The position numbers were made by a program, and so were the translations under genes. Of a DNA stretch of 64,000 nucleotides, positions 11,049 to 26,400 are shown piece after piece. This DNA comes from Emergomyces orientalis (lineage: Eukaryota > Ascomycota > Eurotiomycetes > Onygenales > Ajellomycetaceae): positions 1,612,001 to 1,676,000 of the forward strand of contig MOWL01000023.1 of assembly GCA_002110485.1 (NCBI GenBank), in the 5' to 3' direction. Every line of letters begins with the position of its first letter. Position 1 is the stretch's first letter. Under the pieces are notes generated by a model. That model was not told the origin of the DNA and did no database searches. It was given only the letters and a program-made list of their open reading frames with translations.

Positions 11049-13495
11049 ATGACGCTAAAACGTGTGCTTGTAATAGCGGGCTCAGATAGCTCTGGCGGAG
11101 CGTATGTTAAACCGAACTTTTTTCTTTAAAGCCTTGCTTCACCTCTACTTTCGTTTGGTTTACGTCCCCTTTTTATGTTTTCGCATGTTAAATAAGATAA
11201 AACACACTCTATAAAAGTGACTGAAATATGCCAAGATGGCTGATTGACTGACCCTCTCTTGTATGGATGCAGTGGCCTAGAGGCAGACCAGCGGGTCCTT
11301 GCCGCTCACGGCTGCTATGCCCTCACAGCCACGACGGCGTTGACGGCGCAGAACACGCTCGGTGTCCAAGATATCCACGTCGTCCCTGTGGAATTTGTAA
11401 GGAAGCAGATTAATGCTGGGTTGGAGGATGTCGGGGCGGATGTGGTGAAATTGGGTAAGTTATCTTTACCGCCTACCCACCTATCTAATGCACCCAATTG
11501 CTTGCGATTCTGTTTATTTTATTTTGTTTTGTTTTCCAGTTATGACGAGGTAGCTCGCTCTTTTACTTGTAGCCCTCCACTTTGTCTCCCAACTTTGAAT
11601 CTCAATACTGGACTCCGAAAACTTTATTTTATTCCAATGGCATTGTATCATGATCATTGTCTAATTAAACCTCTATTCAAGGCATGCTGGCCTCGGTGGA
11701 AACTGCGGTGATGGTGTCTGAAACTCTGCGACGGCACAAAGTCCCCGCCGTGGTTCTTGACCCAGTAATATTGGACTCCCTAATCTCCTCCCCCGCTCTC
11801 CTAGACCTGTACATATTTCTTACATATTCTTCTAAAAGGTTATGGTTTCTACGAGTGGCTCAAAGCTACTCCCGGCTGAAGCCGCGAATATCGTCCGGAC
11901 GAAACTTCTACCATTGACAACAATTCTAACCCCTAACATACCCGAAGCCATCTTACTACTCCAGGGATCAGGAGTGGATGCTACAAGTCCCGAGAACCTC
12001 GAAGATGCCATCCAAATAGCAAAGCAAATCCATACGCTAGGCCCCAAATATGTTCTACTAAAAGGTGGCCACTTGCCATTAACAATCAGCTTCCAGAAAG
12101 TAACAGCTACAGGCGCACAGGCGTCAAAAGTGGTTGATGTTTTATACGATGGTGAAAATGTGACGTTGTTTGAGAACGAGTTTCTCACATCCAAGAATAC
12201 CCATGGGACGGGTTGCTCCCTTGCTTCTGCAATTGCGGCGAATTTGGCACAAGGAATGGATATGGTGCGGGCGGTTCGCGCAGCGTGCAGGTTCGTCGAG
12301 GCGGGTATCAGGACGAGTGTAGATATGGGTAAGGGGAATGGGCCGATTAATCACTTCCACTCTGTGTACTCGTTACCATTTCCGCCGTATGTACTTACTT
12401 TGCTTTCGTATCTCATCTCATCTTCCCTTCCCTTCCTTCGGGTTAGGAAAAGCCATGAAACTAACAGTGTTGGACAAATAAAAAGTGGTCGATTTCTCGA
12501 TTACGTCCTGGATCGTCTCGACGTCCAGCCTGTTTGGAAATCCTTTACGGAACACGAGTTTGTGGCTGGTTTGGGGAAGGGAACGCTGCCGGTGGAAAAG
12601 TTCAAGGGCTATTTGATCCAGGATTATCATTATTTGGTATGGTGTATCATTCAAAGCGGGCTTCCATATTTCACCTTTTGATTGTGTATGGCACTGACTG
12701 CTTTGAAAAAGGTTCATTTTGCGCGGAGCAATGCGCTTGCAGCATCGAAACACAATGATATTGAGGGGATAGCTATGGTGAGAGACAGAAGTCCCGCGCG
12801 CCCAAAAACTCAACATCCTCAATATTCTGACAAGCTTTACTGTGAATTGGCACGATGGTGATATAGTCCGCGCAAATAGTGCTTCACATCCAGCGCGAAA
12901 TGAACCTGCATCTCGATTACTGCGCATCATTCGGGCTGACGAAGCAGGACATCGAAAGCTGCAAGGAGAGCCTAGGTATTTATTTATCTGGCTCTTGTGG
13001 AATAATATATATTGGCTACTAATAATCATAACTACGAGACAGCCTGTGTCGCCTACAGTAGGTACATACTTGACGTAGGCCAATCGGAAGACTGGTTAGC
13101 TTTGCAAGTTGCACTTTCACCATGTCTGATTGGATACGGAGTTATCGCCAGACGGCTACATGGCGACGAGAACACTGCTCGCACGGGAAACAGATATTGG
13201 AAGTGGATTGAAAACTACATAGCAGAAGATTATACGAAGGCGGTGGAGATTGGGTCCGGTAAGGCATCAACCCTTTTTGTTTCTCTCCCTTGTTTATTTT
13301 TATTTCCATTTAATTTTTTTGGCTTGTTCTTCGTATATCTCAGCTGCCTAACGTACATTGTTCGGCCAAACAGAACTCCTAGAGAAGCGAATGAGGGACG
13401 TGTCGCCTAGTCGGATGGAGGAATTGATCAAGATATTCATTCGAGCAACGGAGCTTGAGATTGGGTTCTGGGACATGGGGTTGAAGGGGGAGTAG
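11049..13495 (+). CDS. THI20: HMP/HMP-P kinase fused to TenA thiaminase II
   Basis: This is a bifunctional cytosolic thiamine enzyme. An N-terminal ThiD domain phosphorylates hydroxymethylpyrimidine and its monophosphate. A C-terminal TenA domain acts in pyrimidine salvage. Nine exons: 11049-11101, 11273-11454, 11682-11764, 11839-12386, 12447-12636, 12712-12777, 12867-12975, 13043-13258 and 13374-13495. They keep frame and give 522 residues, as in yeast Thi20 (551). ThiD marks are VLVIAGSDSSGGAG near the N-terminus, VVLDPVMVSTSG and HGTGCSLASAIAANLA. TenA marks are FLDYVLDRL, HFARSNALAASKHND, LSPCLIGYGVIARR (the catalytic Cys context) and ELEIGFWDMG at the C-terminus. Intron 4 (60 nt) has no stop in frame, so its retention would add 20 residues at the domain boundary. 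Confidence 0.93.
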
Positions 13496-14124
13496 CTGTA
13501 GTTAACTAGTAGGCTGGGTATGAATGATAGAAAACGATATATGTATATAGCTAGGTTGGATAGCAATGCGTGGTCAGTCTCTCGGGCAATGACAATGGAT
13601 ATAGGCTCGTATTTCGGCCCTGTTATACTCCGTACGAATCTAAATATATATCGAGAAGGCAATATCCATCTCAGGAGGCGAAGGGGGATAATTCGATGAC
13701 TCAGCAGCCAAGCCACATACTTCCCAATCAGAGACTAGGTAGGTTGGAGCTAAGCCTCTTCTGGGTAATGCGCCACTCGCTTCCTGTTTTGATTTTTTTT
13801 TTTTTTTTTTTCTTTCTTCCTTCCGCCGCCGCCTTATTTCTTTTCAGATATTTCTTCTTTCTTCCATCCTCTCTCCATCTCTTCTTTTCATTCTCAACCT
13901 CTTCATATTCTCTCTTTTCCTTCCCCCTTCCTATCCGTGAGTGATCCATATTGCCCTTATAATCACTCTCCGTCTCTTGCACATAGACCATTCTGCCGCT
14001 TTTGCAAGATAGACCAAAAAACAAAGAACAAACGCAACTAAGCGGCTTGGTTTTTTCCCATCCTATTTCAACAAATACTTCTTCCTGCCCCCTACAAAAA
14101 GTTTTAATATCTTCATCAAATATC
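13496..14124. promoter_or_regulatory. THI20 3' end and DBP2 promoter/leader
   Basis: This is a 629 bp spacer. It carries a 19-nt T run (13793-13811) followed by a long pyrimidine tract (about 13812-13930), then the DBP2 leader. Poly(dA:dT) and CT blocks near the start of highly expressed fungal genes usually mark nucleosome-poor promoters. That role is inferred here. Confidence 0.6.
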
Positions 14125-16597
<2,473 letters not shown>

Positions 16598-17160
16598 GGC
16601 CATTTAGCTCTTGATCAGCAGCCACATCAGACCATTGTATCGTAGACCTTGTCCAATTCTGCCATCCTCGATCCAAAGGGACCTATTTACCTCCGATATC
16701 GATAGCGATACCCTTTCTTTCTTTTTCTAGAACTTTTTAACTTATCAACACGTATGGCGTTTTCTCTTCTATGACATTGATAGACCTCGCGTTCAAAATG
16801 GCTACCATGCCGCCGACGACGTTGCCTTGTTCCTTAATATTTTTTTTTCCCCATTCCCACTTCACGTCTTCTTCCTCGTCTTCTTATCCTACCACTACAT
16901 TCCCAGTTTCGATATCTATTTTTGTGTGTATGTTCTTCTCTTCTAAGAGAATGAAAATGGGTCAGGCAGCGTTTTTGCGTCCCTATGCCTCTGGCAAAAA
17001 AATTGATTCTAGATTTCCCTTCCATGTTTACTCTTTTTCTCTTTTGTTACTTTCTCTCGATTGTTTTCATTGTATTATCTTAAGTATGTTTAATTTTTTA
17101 TGTTTAGTTTTCCCACATCTTTTGATGGCGAAAAAGGGCAGTTGCAGTAGTGGTTAACAT
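16598..17160. other. DBP2 3' UTR and downstream DNA
   Basis: T/C-rich sequence of ordinary CpG content follows the DBP2 stop. The frames here are unsupported: a 128-codon frame at 16771-17157 opens with an ATG but is low-complexity, rich in Ser, Phe and Leu. No gene is called. Confidence 0.55.
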
Positions 17161-18300
17161 CTCTGGGCTGGGTTGGTGACCTTATCAAACATCAGTGGTT
17201 TTAGATACTGTTTGGTCAGTTATCTTCCTCCCATACAGATACAAATTACTATATTTTTTCAAATATTTTTATAACTCCTGGCTCCAGTACAATGTTGCTT
17301 TCACATTATATATGAATATGATCATTGCTTTGAAATTTGAAATTTGACTTGTCATATATATATATATATATATTTACTGTTCTGATATCTGTGCATGGTT
17401 TCTCACATCTTCCAGCCGAGCTTTGTTTTTCAGATTCAAAAATTAGTAGTTACTATTAAATGAGAATTTTGTGATGTTGAGGCCTTTATTTTGACTTTTC
17501 TTATTTTTTAAACCCTTTGGTACACACAATATAATGACTGAATGATATAACATGTATATATTTCTGATTGATAATTTTTCAATCTACTATATTGAGTGTT
17601 GTAAATCTGCACACAACTCACAATTATATATTTACTCAAAATAGTGAATATAAAAAAAGTAAGATCATCTCTTTTTTATTCTTTCTCCAAGAGTTTATAT
17701 CAGAATTTGACTCTCAAACATTTTGTTCATCTGTGATTATAATCTACAAAGAAAAGAGGGATTGATTCAATTAAATGCAATATGATATCAGATATTAATT
17801 GTATCTGTAGATATAGACTGCATACTCTTGAGACATCATCATTTTTCTACTCTATTGTTAATGATGAGATTGTCTTATTTGCAGAGTGTCAGGACTCGCT
17901 AGAGCAGAATATGAGATGTATCTTGGCCAGAAGACCATGTTTGTGATTCACAAAGCTGATGAAAATAGTGGTCAGTGAGTGTGACAATTCTTCTTCAGTT
18001 AAAGATGAGTTTATTCTGATTTAATCTGTTTTGCTAATCTCCAGCACATGACAGGTGAAGTCATGGATATTAATACATCTCATGATGAATGGGGGCTTTC
18101 ATCATCAGTGTTACATCAATGCAAAATAGATGAGTTGTAATCTATCTTTTTCTGCTTATTTGAAATTGATGGCTGTTTGGGGGTTGACATTCACTCAGAC
18201 ATCCCTGTCACAATTGATAATGGGCACATAAAATAATGAGGCAAACAGTATCACATTTACACCAGGCTGCTTTGGTTAATAGAGCAGATCCCTCTGGGGA
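17161..18300. repeat. CpG-depleted AT-rich island, probable mutated transposon relic
   Basis: Over about 1,140 bp I count only two CpG dinucleotides (near 17417 and 17897), while flanking DNA has several per 60 bases. The stretch is AT-rich, includes an (AT)n run at 17354-17373, is full of TG/CA and TA, and has stops in every frame. This pattern fits repeat-induced C-to-T mutation of an old mobile element. No coding remnant can be named, so the element class is unknown. Confidence 0.45.
17354..17373. repeat. (AT)n microsatellite
   Basis: About ten AT units lie inside the CpG-poor island. Confidence 0.9.
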
Positions 18301-21300
18301 ATGCAGCGAACATGCGGGAACGCCAGATTTAGTCTTGTTCAGTCTCCACAGGGGACAGAACTGTGGAGTAATGCTTCAGAGGCGCGAAGGCAGGTCGCAG
18401 CAAAGCCCAGCTTCCTAAAATTATTATCATCCAATCCATACGTAGTCGAGTAGAATCCCTGTTATTCAATGTAATTATCTCTCTGCGTTGGTAACATACG
18501 GGTTAAAGATATGCTGATAGAGTCCAGATGGACGCACCACACATGAGATCAAACCGTTTCCTAGCAACGTTTTGGATCTTTGGAGGATGTCAGGGACAAT
18601 GGAGCCTCCGTTTGGTAGGAATGTGCTCCGTGAAAGACATTGTTAAGCTGCATTCGATCTCAGGGTCCAAAACGATGTTGGAAAGCACTCGGGTCAAGCT
18701 CTGAATCTAGCAGTCAAAACCTGCATGAAGTCAGCCCGCTCGAGGGTTTAGAGAGGCATTTGAAACGGATGGAACGTATCAATTCATCATCTTTCTTGCT
18801 CTTCTGTCTCCCTTCCAGGAATCAAAACCAAATTCGCGAATGTGCCCTGGAACAAACTTGATGCCCTACCACGTCTCACTCTCAGAAAGGCGACAGTCAC
18901 GACCGACCTGTTGTAGGGATGACATGGGACAAGTTTGTAATCAATCGTAGAACAGTGTTCTGCCACCTCGGCCTGGATTTATTATCTTTGCTCGAAATCT
19001 ATTGACTAGCTCCGTAGTTTATTTAGAAGTGCTTCCAAGGTCAAACAAAACAAACAAAGATAGATAATTCTTGCACTCACGGAATCTTACCTGACGTCAC
19101 ATCCAAAGTTGAATCCAACGCCTTTTGCGTCCTGGGTGTTGGTGGGCGTCCAGGGGTTGAATATTTTGTTGTAGCAGTCTGCTGCTGGGTTCGAGGACTC
19201 ATTACTATTAATAATTACTCCGGTTTCAGTGCATGTAACCATCAGAGCTCCATTTTTCGTGTGTTCTATTCACATATTTTAGAAGCACATGCAGGTCTGG
19301 TTGATAAGAGTTACAATGCCCGCCACCCCAACGATAGGTTCGCGTCCATTTGCCTATTTCGTTCTGGTGGAGAGGCTCGAGCAAGGGTGTCGAAGCCAAG
19401 GAAGAAAGAACAAACATGACAGGCTTCCTGTACTCAATTTTTCACCCACGAGTCCAGGCTTATGGCGGAAAGGAGAAAAATTCGCGAAGTAACAGTAACC
19501 AAGGGGAGAGGAGAGTTTACGGCCGTTGATGACAACCTCGTGGACCAAAGGGAATGATGGATGCCATGCGGAGAACTCCGTCTCTGCACTTATCTCCGGA
19601 GAGGTCGACTAACTCCGCAGATAATTGGACCAGAACTGTGCTTTGACCATCTCATTCTTTGGCGGCCCTTTGTTACTCGATTGCACACCGTGGACGAAGG
19701 GTGCTGCCCCTCCTGCGCTCCAGCCTTGTGCAAAGCCAGAGAAACAGTAGCCTCGAAGAATAATGATAGAACCATCGCATCCATCTGGCTCAGGAACGCC
19801 GGTTTCTTGACCTTCTACGCAGTAGTCCTTGGAGAAGCGCAATGAGATGTGCTTAACTCCACCAGTTCCAGCCCGTCCCAAGCCATGCCGCAATGCCAGA
19901 ATTAGCGAAAAACAAGCGAGGTTGTCTCGTAATTTTGGTATCAACCAGTACCGGCAGCCAAAGAGGTGCTCCTGCATAAATCCCACCCTTTTAGTACACC
20001 TATCATTTTGTTGGTCTGGAGGCGATTTGCTCATGAAGAAAAGCCAGAAGGGAAAAGAAAAAGTGAAAAAAAAAGAAAAAAAAAAGGTCCATACCAATCA
20101 GAAGTGAGTTCGTTCCTCGACAAATTCCTGTGCTGATATTTCCCTCCATACAGTGCAAAGCGTGGATTTTCGCTGGGAGGATGGTCTTTTCTGCTAAACT
20201 TTAAGCTGTTAAACTGGCTGGAAAGATTTTTCTTCAAAGGCTTTTTGGAACGAGTGGCATATCTGTGAATGCCAGCTACATAAAAAGATAATCCCAAAGC
20301 GCGCAAAGACGCGCAAGTATGTACCTAGGTAAGATATTTTCTCCCCTTTTAGTCTCAAAAGTAGCCAGTCGAGTTTCAGGATGCCAGGGATCTTCTTTTC
20401 TTGCATTTCTTTTCCTCCTATTGTGGTTCCCTCCTCTTTTGTTCCCTTTCTTTCACATGGGCCCAGGTCCCATGGAACAAATGCATGCACGATGCGGATG
20501 AAGGCTGAATCACGCGGGTGTACCGATATTCGGCGCAATTGAAATCGTCTATCACTGTGTGAATAATGGATACGAGAGAATCATGGCCACACATGTCTCT
20601 CAAACAGGAAACTGCTTGAAAAGTAAAATTTACTTGAAAGCAAAAATTTGTAGCCAAGGTGGATGCGATGCATCATCGCCACGATCACCAGGTCCAAGGT
20701 TGGGCAGACTTCTTAAGTTATTGATTGTCAGAAAGGCCAGTATATTCTGCAGAATTTACTCAATACTTAATTATTTATTGTTACCGTAAGCAGGGCCGTG
20801 AGAGGCTGACTTCGTGCGGTGAGATTCATGCGCGCGGGATTCCCTGGACCAAGGTTTCAATGTCCTGAACTTTCGAAATTTATAGTTTTTGGAGTCACGC
20901 CATTTTCCCTGTTTTCGTCAGCCTTGAGGCTTGCGGTGAAAATACTCGATTCAATACTTTTCGTGAGAACATGAAAAGGGTGATAGACAGGTCTAAAATT
21001 TTGTCAATAGTAAAGGTTAACTGCGGTAGGTGGTACAGATGAAACATGTATGTATACTCATGCCCAGTGCAGAGCCAAATTCCGGTCCAATCATCATACT
21101 GCTGACATAGTATCTGCCATCTAACATCTCAGAACCTGCATAACGGGCAGTGCTGGATGATTAGTCGATACTTGCATTCGGCCGAACAAGTCAAATGCTA
21201 GTAGAAGGTTGATTTGATATGCATAACATAACAACTTCGTGGCCAAGCAGCCAAAACATAACTCTGGGGTTCTTCAATCCATGTCGTTTGAAGCTTTTTA

Positions 21301-23992
21301 GTCTAGGTACTACACATGTAGATGTCCTGTACATCATGCGTGAATCTACATTACTAGGAATTTTGATTTTATTTTAGAATAAGGCTATGGCCAAGCCACC
21401 ACCTGCATCCCCGAATTACGACTCTCAATTCCTGCGTCAAGCTTCGGAACGAGCCGAAAATTTAGGGCATGAAATTAACCTTAGCCGCGTTGGCTTCTAG
21501 ACGAAGCCTGAAGGGGAGGGAGCAGCTAGCTTAGGGCGCCTGGTCAACCCGCGTGGAAGACAATCAGCTAAAAGAGACCTTGGATAGTTCCCGCGTTTTA
21601 GTTGGTTGTTTTTGCCCTTAGTTGTGTGACGCCAGCACCTTGATAGCAGGTTCGCAGGCGCTTGTTGAGGTCGAACACTAAATTGCAGGGTACTTTGAAT
21701 CAAAAATCTGATTCATATTTAAAATCTTTTCCAACGCGTGCTCAACTCTCCCTGGAAACGAGCCTGAATCGGGATACTTCAATCCAGATATTTTCTGAAA
21801 TCCAAGGTGTAGCGTCAATTATTATTATTAGAACAGAAACTCTTCTCGCATTGAAAGTTCGGCGACCTCTCGACCAAATTATACGACAAGGAATATGCAG
21901 AACCCCCAATACATCCGCTCATATTTCACGATTTACCGATGATGACCCCTGACGAGAGAGGTAATCCTACCAATGAAAGAGGCTTTTTAGCATCATGGGA
22001 TGGGTGGTCGTGGAATCCTGGGATCCTCTGTGATGGATAGGAATTATGCTCGCTCCAGAAGAGCAGGAGTACACAGCTGCCTTGTACCTGCAAGAACCAA
22101 GCCACTTGCATTTGCTTGTTGAGGTGGACTGGTTAACTTGCATTTTGAGAATTATGCGGCCTTAAGGGACGAACTGGGTGACATGCGGGCAAAGTCCTCT
22201 CGAAGGATGAGAATCAGCCCCATATTTGCTTTTTGCGTACTTTCCCGCCTCCTTTTTTAAAACCCTTGGCTCAAAAATAATAACGAGGCTTACAACAGCG
22301 GACTTCGGGGCTCGGGATTTTTTTGAAAAGGGTGGGAGTTTTTATCATTTTCAAAAATGAAGTTATGCATCACAAAATTACTGGGGTGCTCAGGTATGAA
22401 TGTCGAAGTGGGATATAGCCGAATACGATATAGTATGACGGACAATAGCCGGTATTAAACAAATTGCTTTCGTGTAGCTGTCCCTAAAGGTCAACCTGCA
22501 TGAAGCTAGTGGCCAGTATCAAGGAAACACGCCATCCATGCAAGCCCCAGGGGATGAGAGGTTGTTGCTTGGCAGGAGGTTGCAGTAAAACAGGGTTCGC
22601 CCAGACAACGCAGGTAAGATGGATTGGCATGCCCATCACCGCCATCAGACGATGGAATCCGCAACTAGAGCTGAAGTTGGGGAGGGGCAAAACCACTTGA
22701 CCTATGGTGGTTTAGCACTACCCCAAGAATAATAATCATTTCACATCCGCTTTGGTCAACGGAGAGGGTTGATCCCCTTTTCGACCCCCATCGCAAGTGC
22801 GCATCCGCAGCTCTGGGGATACGTTGCCGTTTGTCCATGGAGAAGATAGGGGAAGAAAATGGAACAACGGAGCCAATCATTGCGCCTGTGATGACGGAGC
22901 CTCATATTTTCAACTGTCAGCATTCTTGTACGTAGCAGTGATGCCATTTTGCAGCAGGTTGCCCATTCTCCATCCCCAGGTTGTTCTCCAAGAAAGGTTC
23001 CGCTTGATAACGCTATCACGTGAATCGGGTTATCTTCAAGCTCATCGTTTGGCAAATAAGAGGAAACCCTTTGGATGACTGAGACCCAAGGGATGCGGGG
23101 GCGGGGAAACGAACTCCGAGACCCGAGTTTACATACCACACCGCCGGGAGATAATCAAAGGAAAACCATTCGTCAGTTGTTTGGTTGGTACTTGAATGGT
23201 GATATGAAAGGCCTTCGCCGTTTTCTAGTTCTAACATATACAATGGATAGCTTTCCAGGAGTCGATGGACCTCAGATCGAGAGTTCAAGAGTCACGGATT
23301 TTGGAGGAGGAATTGCACAATATCACGAGCGTGGTACCCTTCCGACGTGGGGGGAAACTCCAGGGTATAGAGTATGGGGCCTGGGAAAATGATAACCGAT
23401 GATCATTTGTTGATGGCGAGAGAGCACACTCCTGGGCTAAAATGAGGAGAAAGCCTGGGGGTGGGGATGGCTGAAAGCTGGATGGACCATGGTTCCTTGG
23501 CATGTATGAGTTGCGACAAACAGAGGAAGGAAAAAAGCAAACATGTCGCTAGGAGTGTCAGCATTCCCCGAGATCCCGAGAAGATGGGTCCAGCTTCTGC
23601 TTGATGTAGCAAGAATTCCGCTATTCGTGCCAAAATGATACCGTTGCGAACTTTATCGGAAAGTTGGGACTCGGTGGATTATTTACTCGAAGTAAAAAAG
23701 GGGACTGATCGTTTTGCCGATTCCCCTGTCGTTCCCAAGATTTCTTCCAAGTCGTGCAAGAATGAGGCTTAACAGCTTAACACTTCCACTTGTCTACATG
23801 GTACACGATTGCTTTGCGGTATTATCAGTTGCTGATATCCAATTCTTCTAACGTTTCTAGGCAAAATGTGCGCCCATGCGGAGTTCGTCGGCACTTCGGC
23901 CCTTCATTTCCACCTTCGTATGAGCGGGGTGAGATGCAACACCTCTTTTTGGTACCCGAATGGACGCTTCGACAGCCCCAAGCGATATCGGC

Positions 23993-24013
23993 AAAAAAAA
24001 AAAAAAAAAAAAA
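23993..24013. repeat. Poly(A) run, 21 nt
   Basis: This is an uninterrupted A run followed by an A-rich, G-poor tract to about 24080. Confidence 0.95.
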
Positions 24014-24471
24014 CAATGAAAAAGATAACAAGAGGTAAGAAAAGCATAAAATAAAAGCCAAAAGAAAGAAAAAAAAGTACACGAGAAGATACAAAAAATA
24101 CGCTGGCGTATTTTGCCCCATGTCTAAGCCGGAAGGACCAATTTCGTCCATAAGCTTCTAGCGTGTTTAAATTAAAAGGGAGGGCTCGCGCAGTTAGCGT
24201 TCCAATCAAAGGTCCATCCATGGGAGCCATATGGCCTAAGGGTTGGCCCCCAAAGGCAAAGGCGGAAAGAAAATGAAAATTTAAGCCGTTGTTGTTTTTG
24301 TTTTTTTTTGAGATCAGGCTAGAGAAGCTTGTCAATTATGGTGCCCGCCGCTGGTGGGCGCCTATCGACAAGCTGCAACAAACGCAACGGGACACCAGAG
24401 CGCTTTGCTGGAGAAGAGACAGCTCATCACTCATTTGGGGACTGTTGAAGAGAAAAATATTTACATATTTC

Positions 24472-24488
24472 TATATATATATATATAT
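24472..24488. repeat. (AT)n microsatellite
   Basis: This is a short AT dinucleotide run in the gene desert. Confidence 0.9.
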
Positions 24489-26400
24489 TTCTTAGAAAAC
24501 ACATAGAAAAGCAGCCCATCCACCAAAGACGGGGTTTTTGACTTTCTTTCTGACAGGAATACTGAAATATACGCGAATAATTCCAAATTCTATCTAGTCT
24601 TTTTCTGATTCTCAATTTCATTGGCAATTTTTGCTTTTTCTCCCTTGGCCAACGATTGATAGGGTCAGGGATTATGCGAGGCGAAGTATTTATCAGATGC
24701 AGCTGGGGCCTAGGGAAACCGATTTGTGGCTTCTCCTTTTTTTCAGACAATACCCATTTTCCTTCGCAAAAGATGTGTATAGTTTTTCTTGAATCTTCTG
24801 GTGCTTCATTTCGTGACAGTGTTGAATGCGTTTTGTAGCGGCGTATCTGGCTGTCCTTGACTCATGATCACCCTTTTGCTCGAATCATATATGTTGGTCG
24901 TGTTTATTTCCTTTCTTTTTTAAAAATTCCCCTTTTCCTCTTGGCCTTTGAGTCGAGCATCTGGCCTTGGCGATATTCGCGTTGATCAAACTTATTTTCT
25001 TCAAAAGCTGGACCGGGCGGCATAATAGTTGATCTGCAAACGAAGCATTGATCTGCAAGTTCTTGCAAAAATTCGAAAAACGAGAAGGAGAGAAGCATCA
25101 AAGGAGAAATTTCACAAGACATCCAGCCAGCGAAGCGCGTTTCGACTTTCCTTTTGCAGATTTGGGAGGCTTGCAAGCGCTAAGCTCTTTTCCTTATCTC
25201 CCCGCGGTTGACGACCTTGAAGGTTTGAACACCCAAAAGAGGTGGAGACTTGACGATCGATCCACTGGGCAACTCTTGGGCGGCCTGAACAATCATGGGA
25301 AAAAATAAGACAACCGACTTCTCCTGGGCGTGAGTGAACAATAATAATGAATTTGGACTGTCATCAATTTCTCCCTTGCTTGTCTTTCCTTTCAAACACC
25401 GCTTTTTTTCGCGTTGTTCTTTGGCTCCTCAGCGCTGCAGAAGAAGACGAGCGTTGGTTCGGGTGGGACGGGCGGCTCTCGCCAAGCAAAACAAAGTTAT
25501 GGTTGAAATACAGATACGAGCTCTACCGAGATTTGAAATGGTCGAGTGCCAGCATACCCATGGTTATGTTCCTTTCATAAAATAATGTAATTTAGGAACG
25601 GGGGGGTGTGGTGTGTTGATTTCCGAGAAGGGGGATTCTTCCTGTCTTTTCACTTTAACAACCATCTGCATCTGTGCAATATTTTGCTCGCTATGATGTA
25701 CAGGTTGCGAAGCTGAGAAAAGCAAAAGCTCCAATAAATTGCAAAGCGTCCAGACTATTTCTGCAAAGAATCATTTGAAGCTGTTTTGATTCTGTGCAGG
25801 ACACAGCTTTTGGTGTGTAATTTTATGCACAGTTAATACTAGATCTAGTTACAATACGATACCAGTTGCTAAACAATACCCAGGCGACAGATAACTATCA
25901 CCCATAGAGAGTCACAAAGCAATGCTATGGATGGCCCAAGACCACGAATGAATAAAAATGAAAAAAAAAAATCAAGTAAACTACCTAGATAGGCACCAGT
26001 AAATTGCAGAATGAAAATAGAAAAGTTGATATCGACCAAGGAGCTGATATATGCAATTCAACCTGCTGCTGGCCAACGAAACTTTCGCCAAAACACTCCA
26101 TTAGTAATCAGATCCCACAGCTTTAATCAGCAGTGACTAATAAACCACCCTATCCTTCTCTCTGCCTAGTCTCTCGCACCTTTCCCCTCTCATCCTAGCC
26201 TCAACCTGTTCAAACCGCTTTGTTTTTGACTGACCAGCGGCGTGTCCAGCGTCCCCCTCCAGGGCTAGTGTTATTAGTGTCTTTGCTCTCAGCCTCCAAA
26301 AGCTCTAAAAGGCTCTAACCTTCTTCTGCCCCTGGTGCATTGCCACGAGTCCACTCACGCCAAAAAAAACAACGCTGCGACTGTTACCGTTGGTTCCACG

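Larger units (their letters stand above)
18301..26400. other. Gene desert, 8.1 kb
   Basis: CpG content returns to normal, but no frame on either strand resembles a known protein. The longest is a 162-codon minus frame at 19609-20097 with no homology I can recognise. There are several homopolymer runs (21 A at 23993-24013) and an AT run at 24472-24488. I found no tRNA, 5S rRNA, terminal repeats or tandem arrays by eye. Weakly conserved non-coding transcripts or heavily spliced genes cannot be excluded. Confidence 0.5.

Noticed and set aside
10635..11272. Possible TPP riboswitch for THI20
   Set aside because: Neither conserved arm of the fungal thiamine riboswitch is present in the leader or first intron.
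19609..20097. 162-codon minus-strand frame in the gene desert
   Set aside because: Starts in a Phe-rich stretch that is the reverse of an A-run, has no similarity I can name and no extension through plausible splice sites. It remains the best unknown candidate in the desert but is not supportable.
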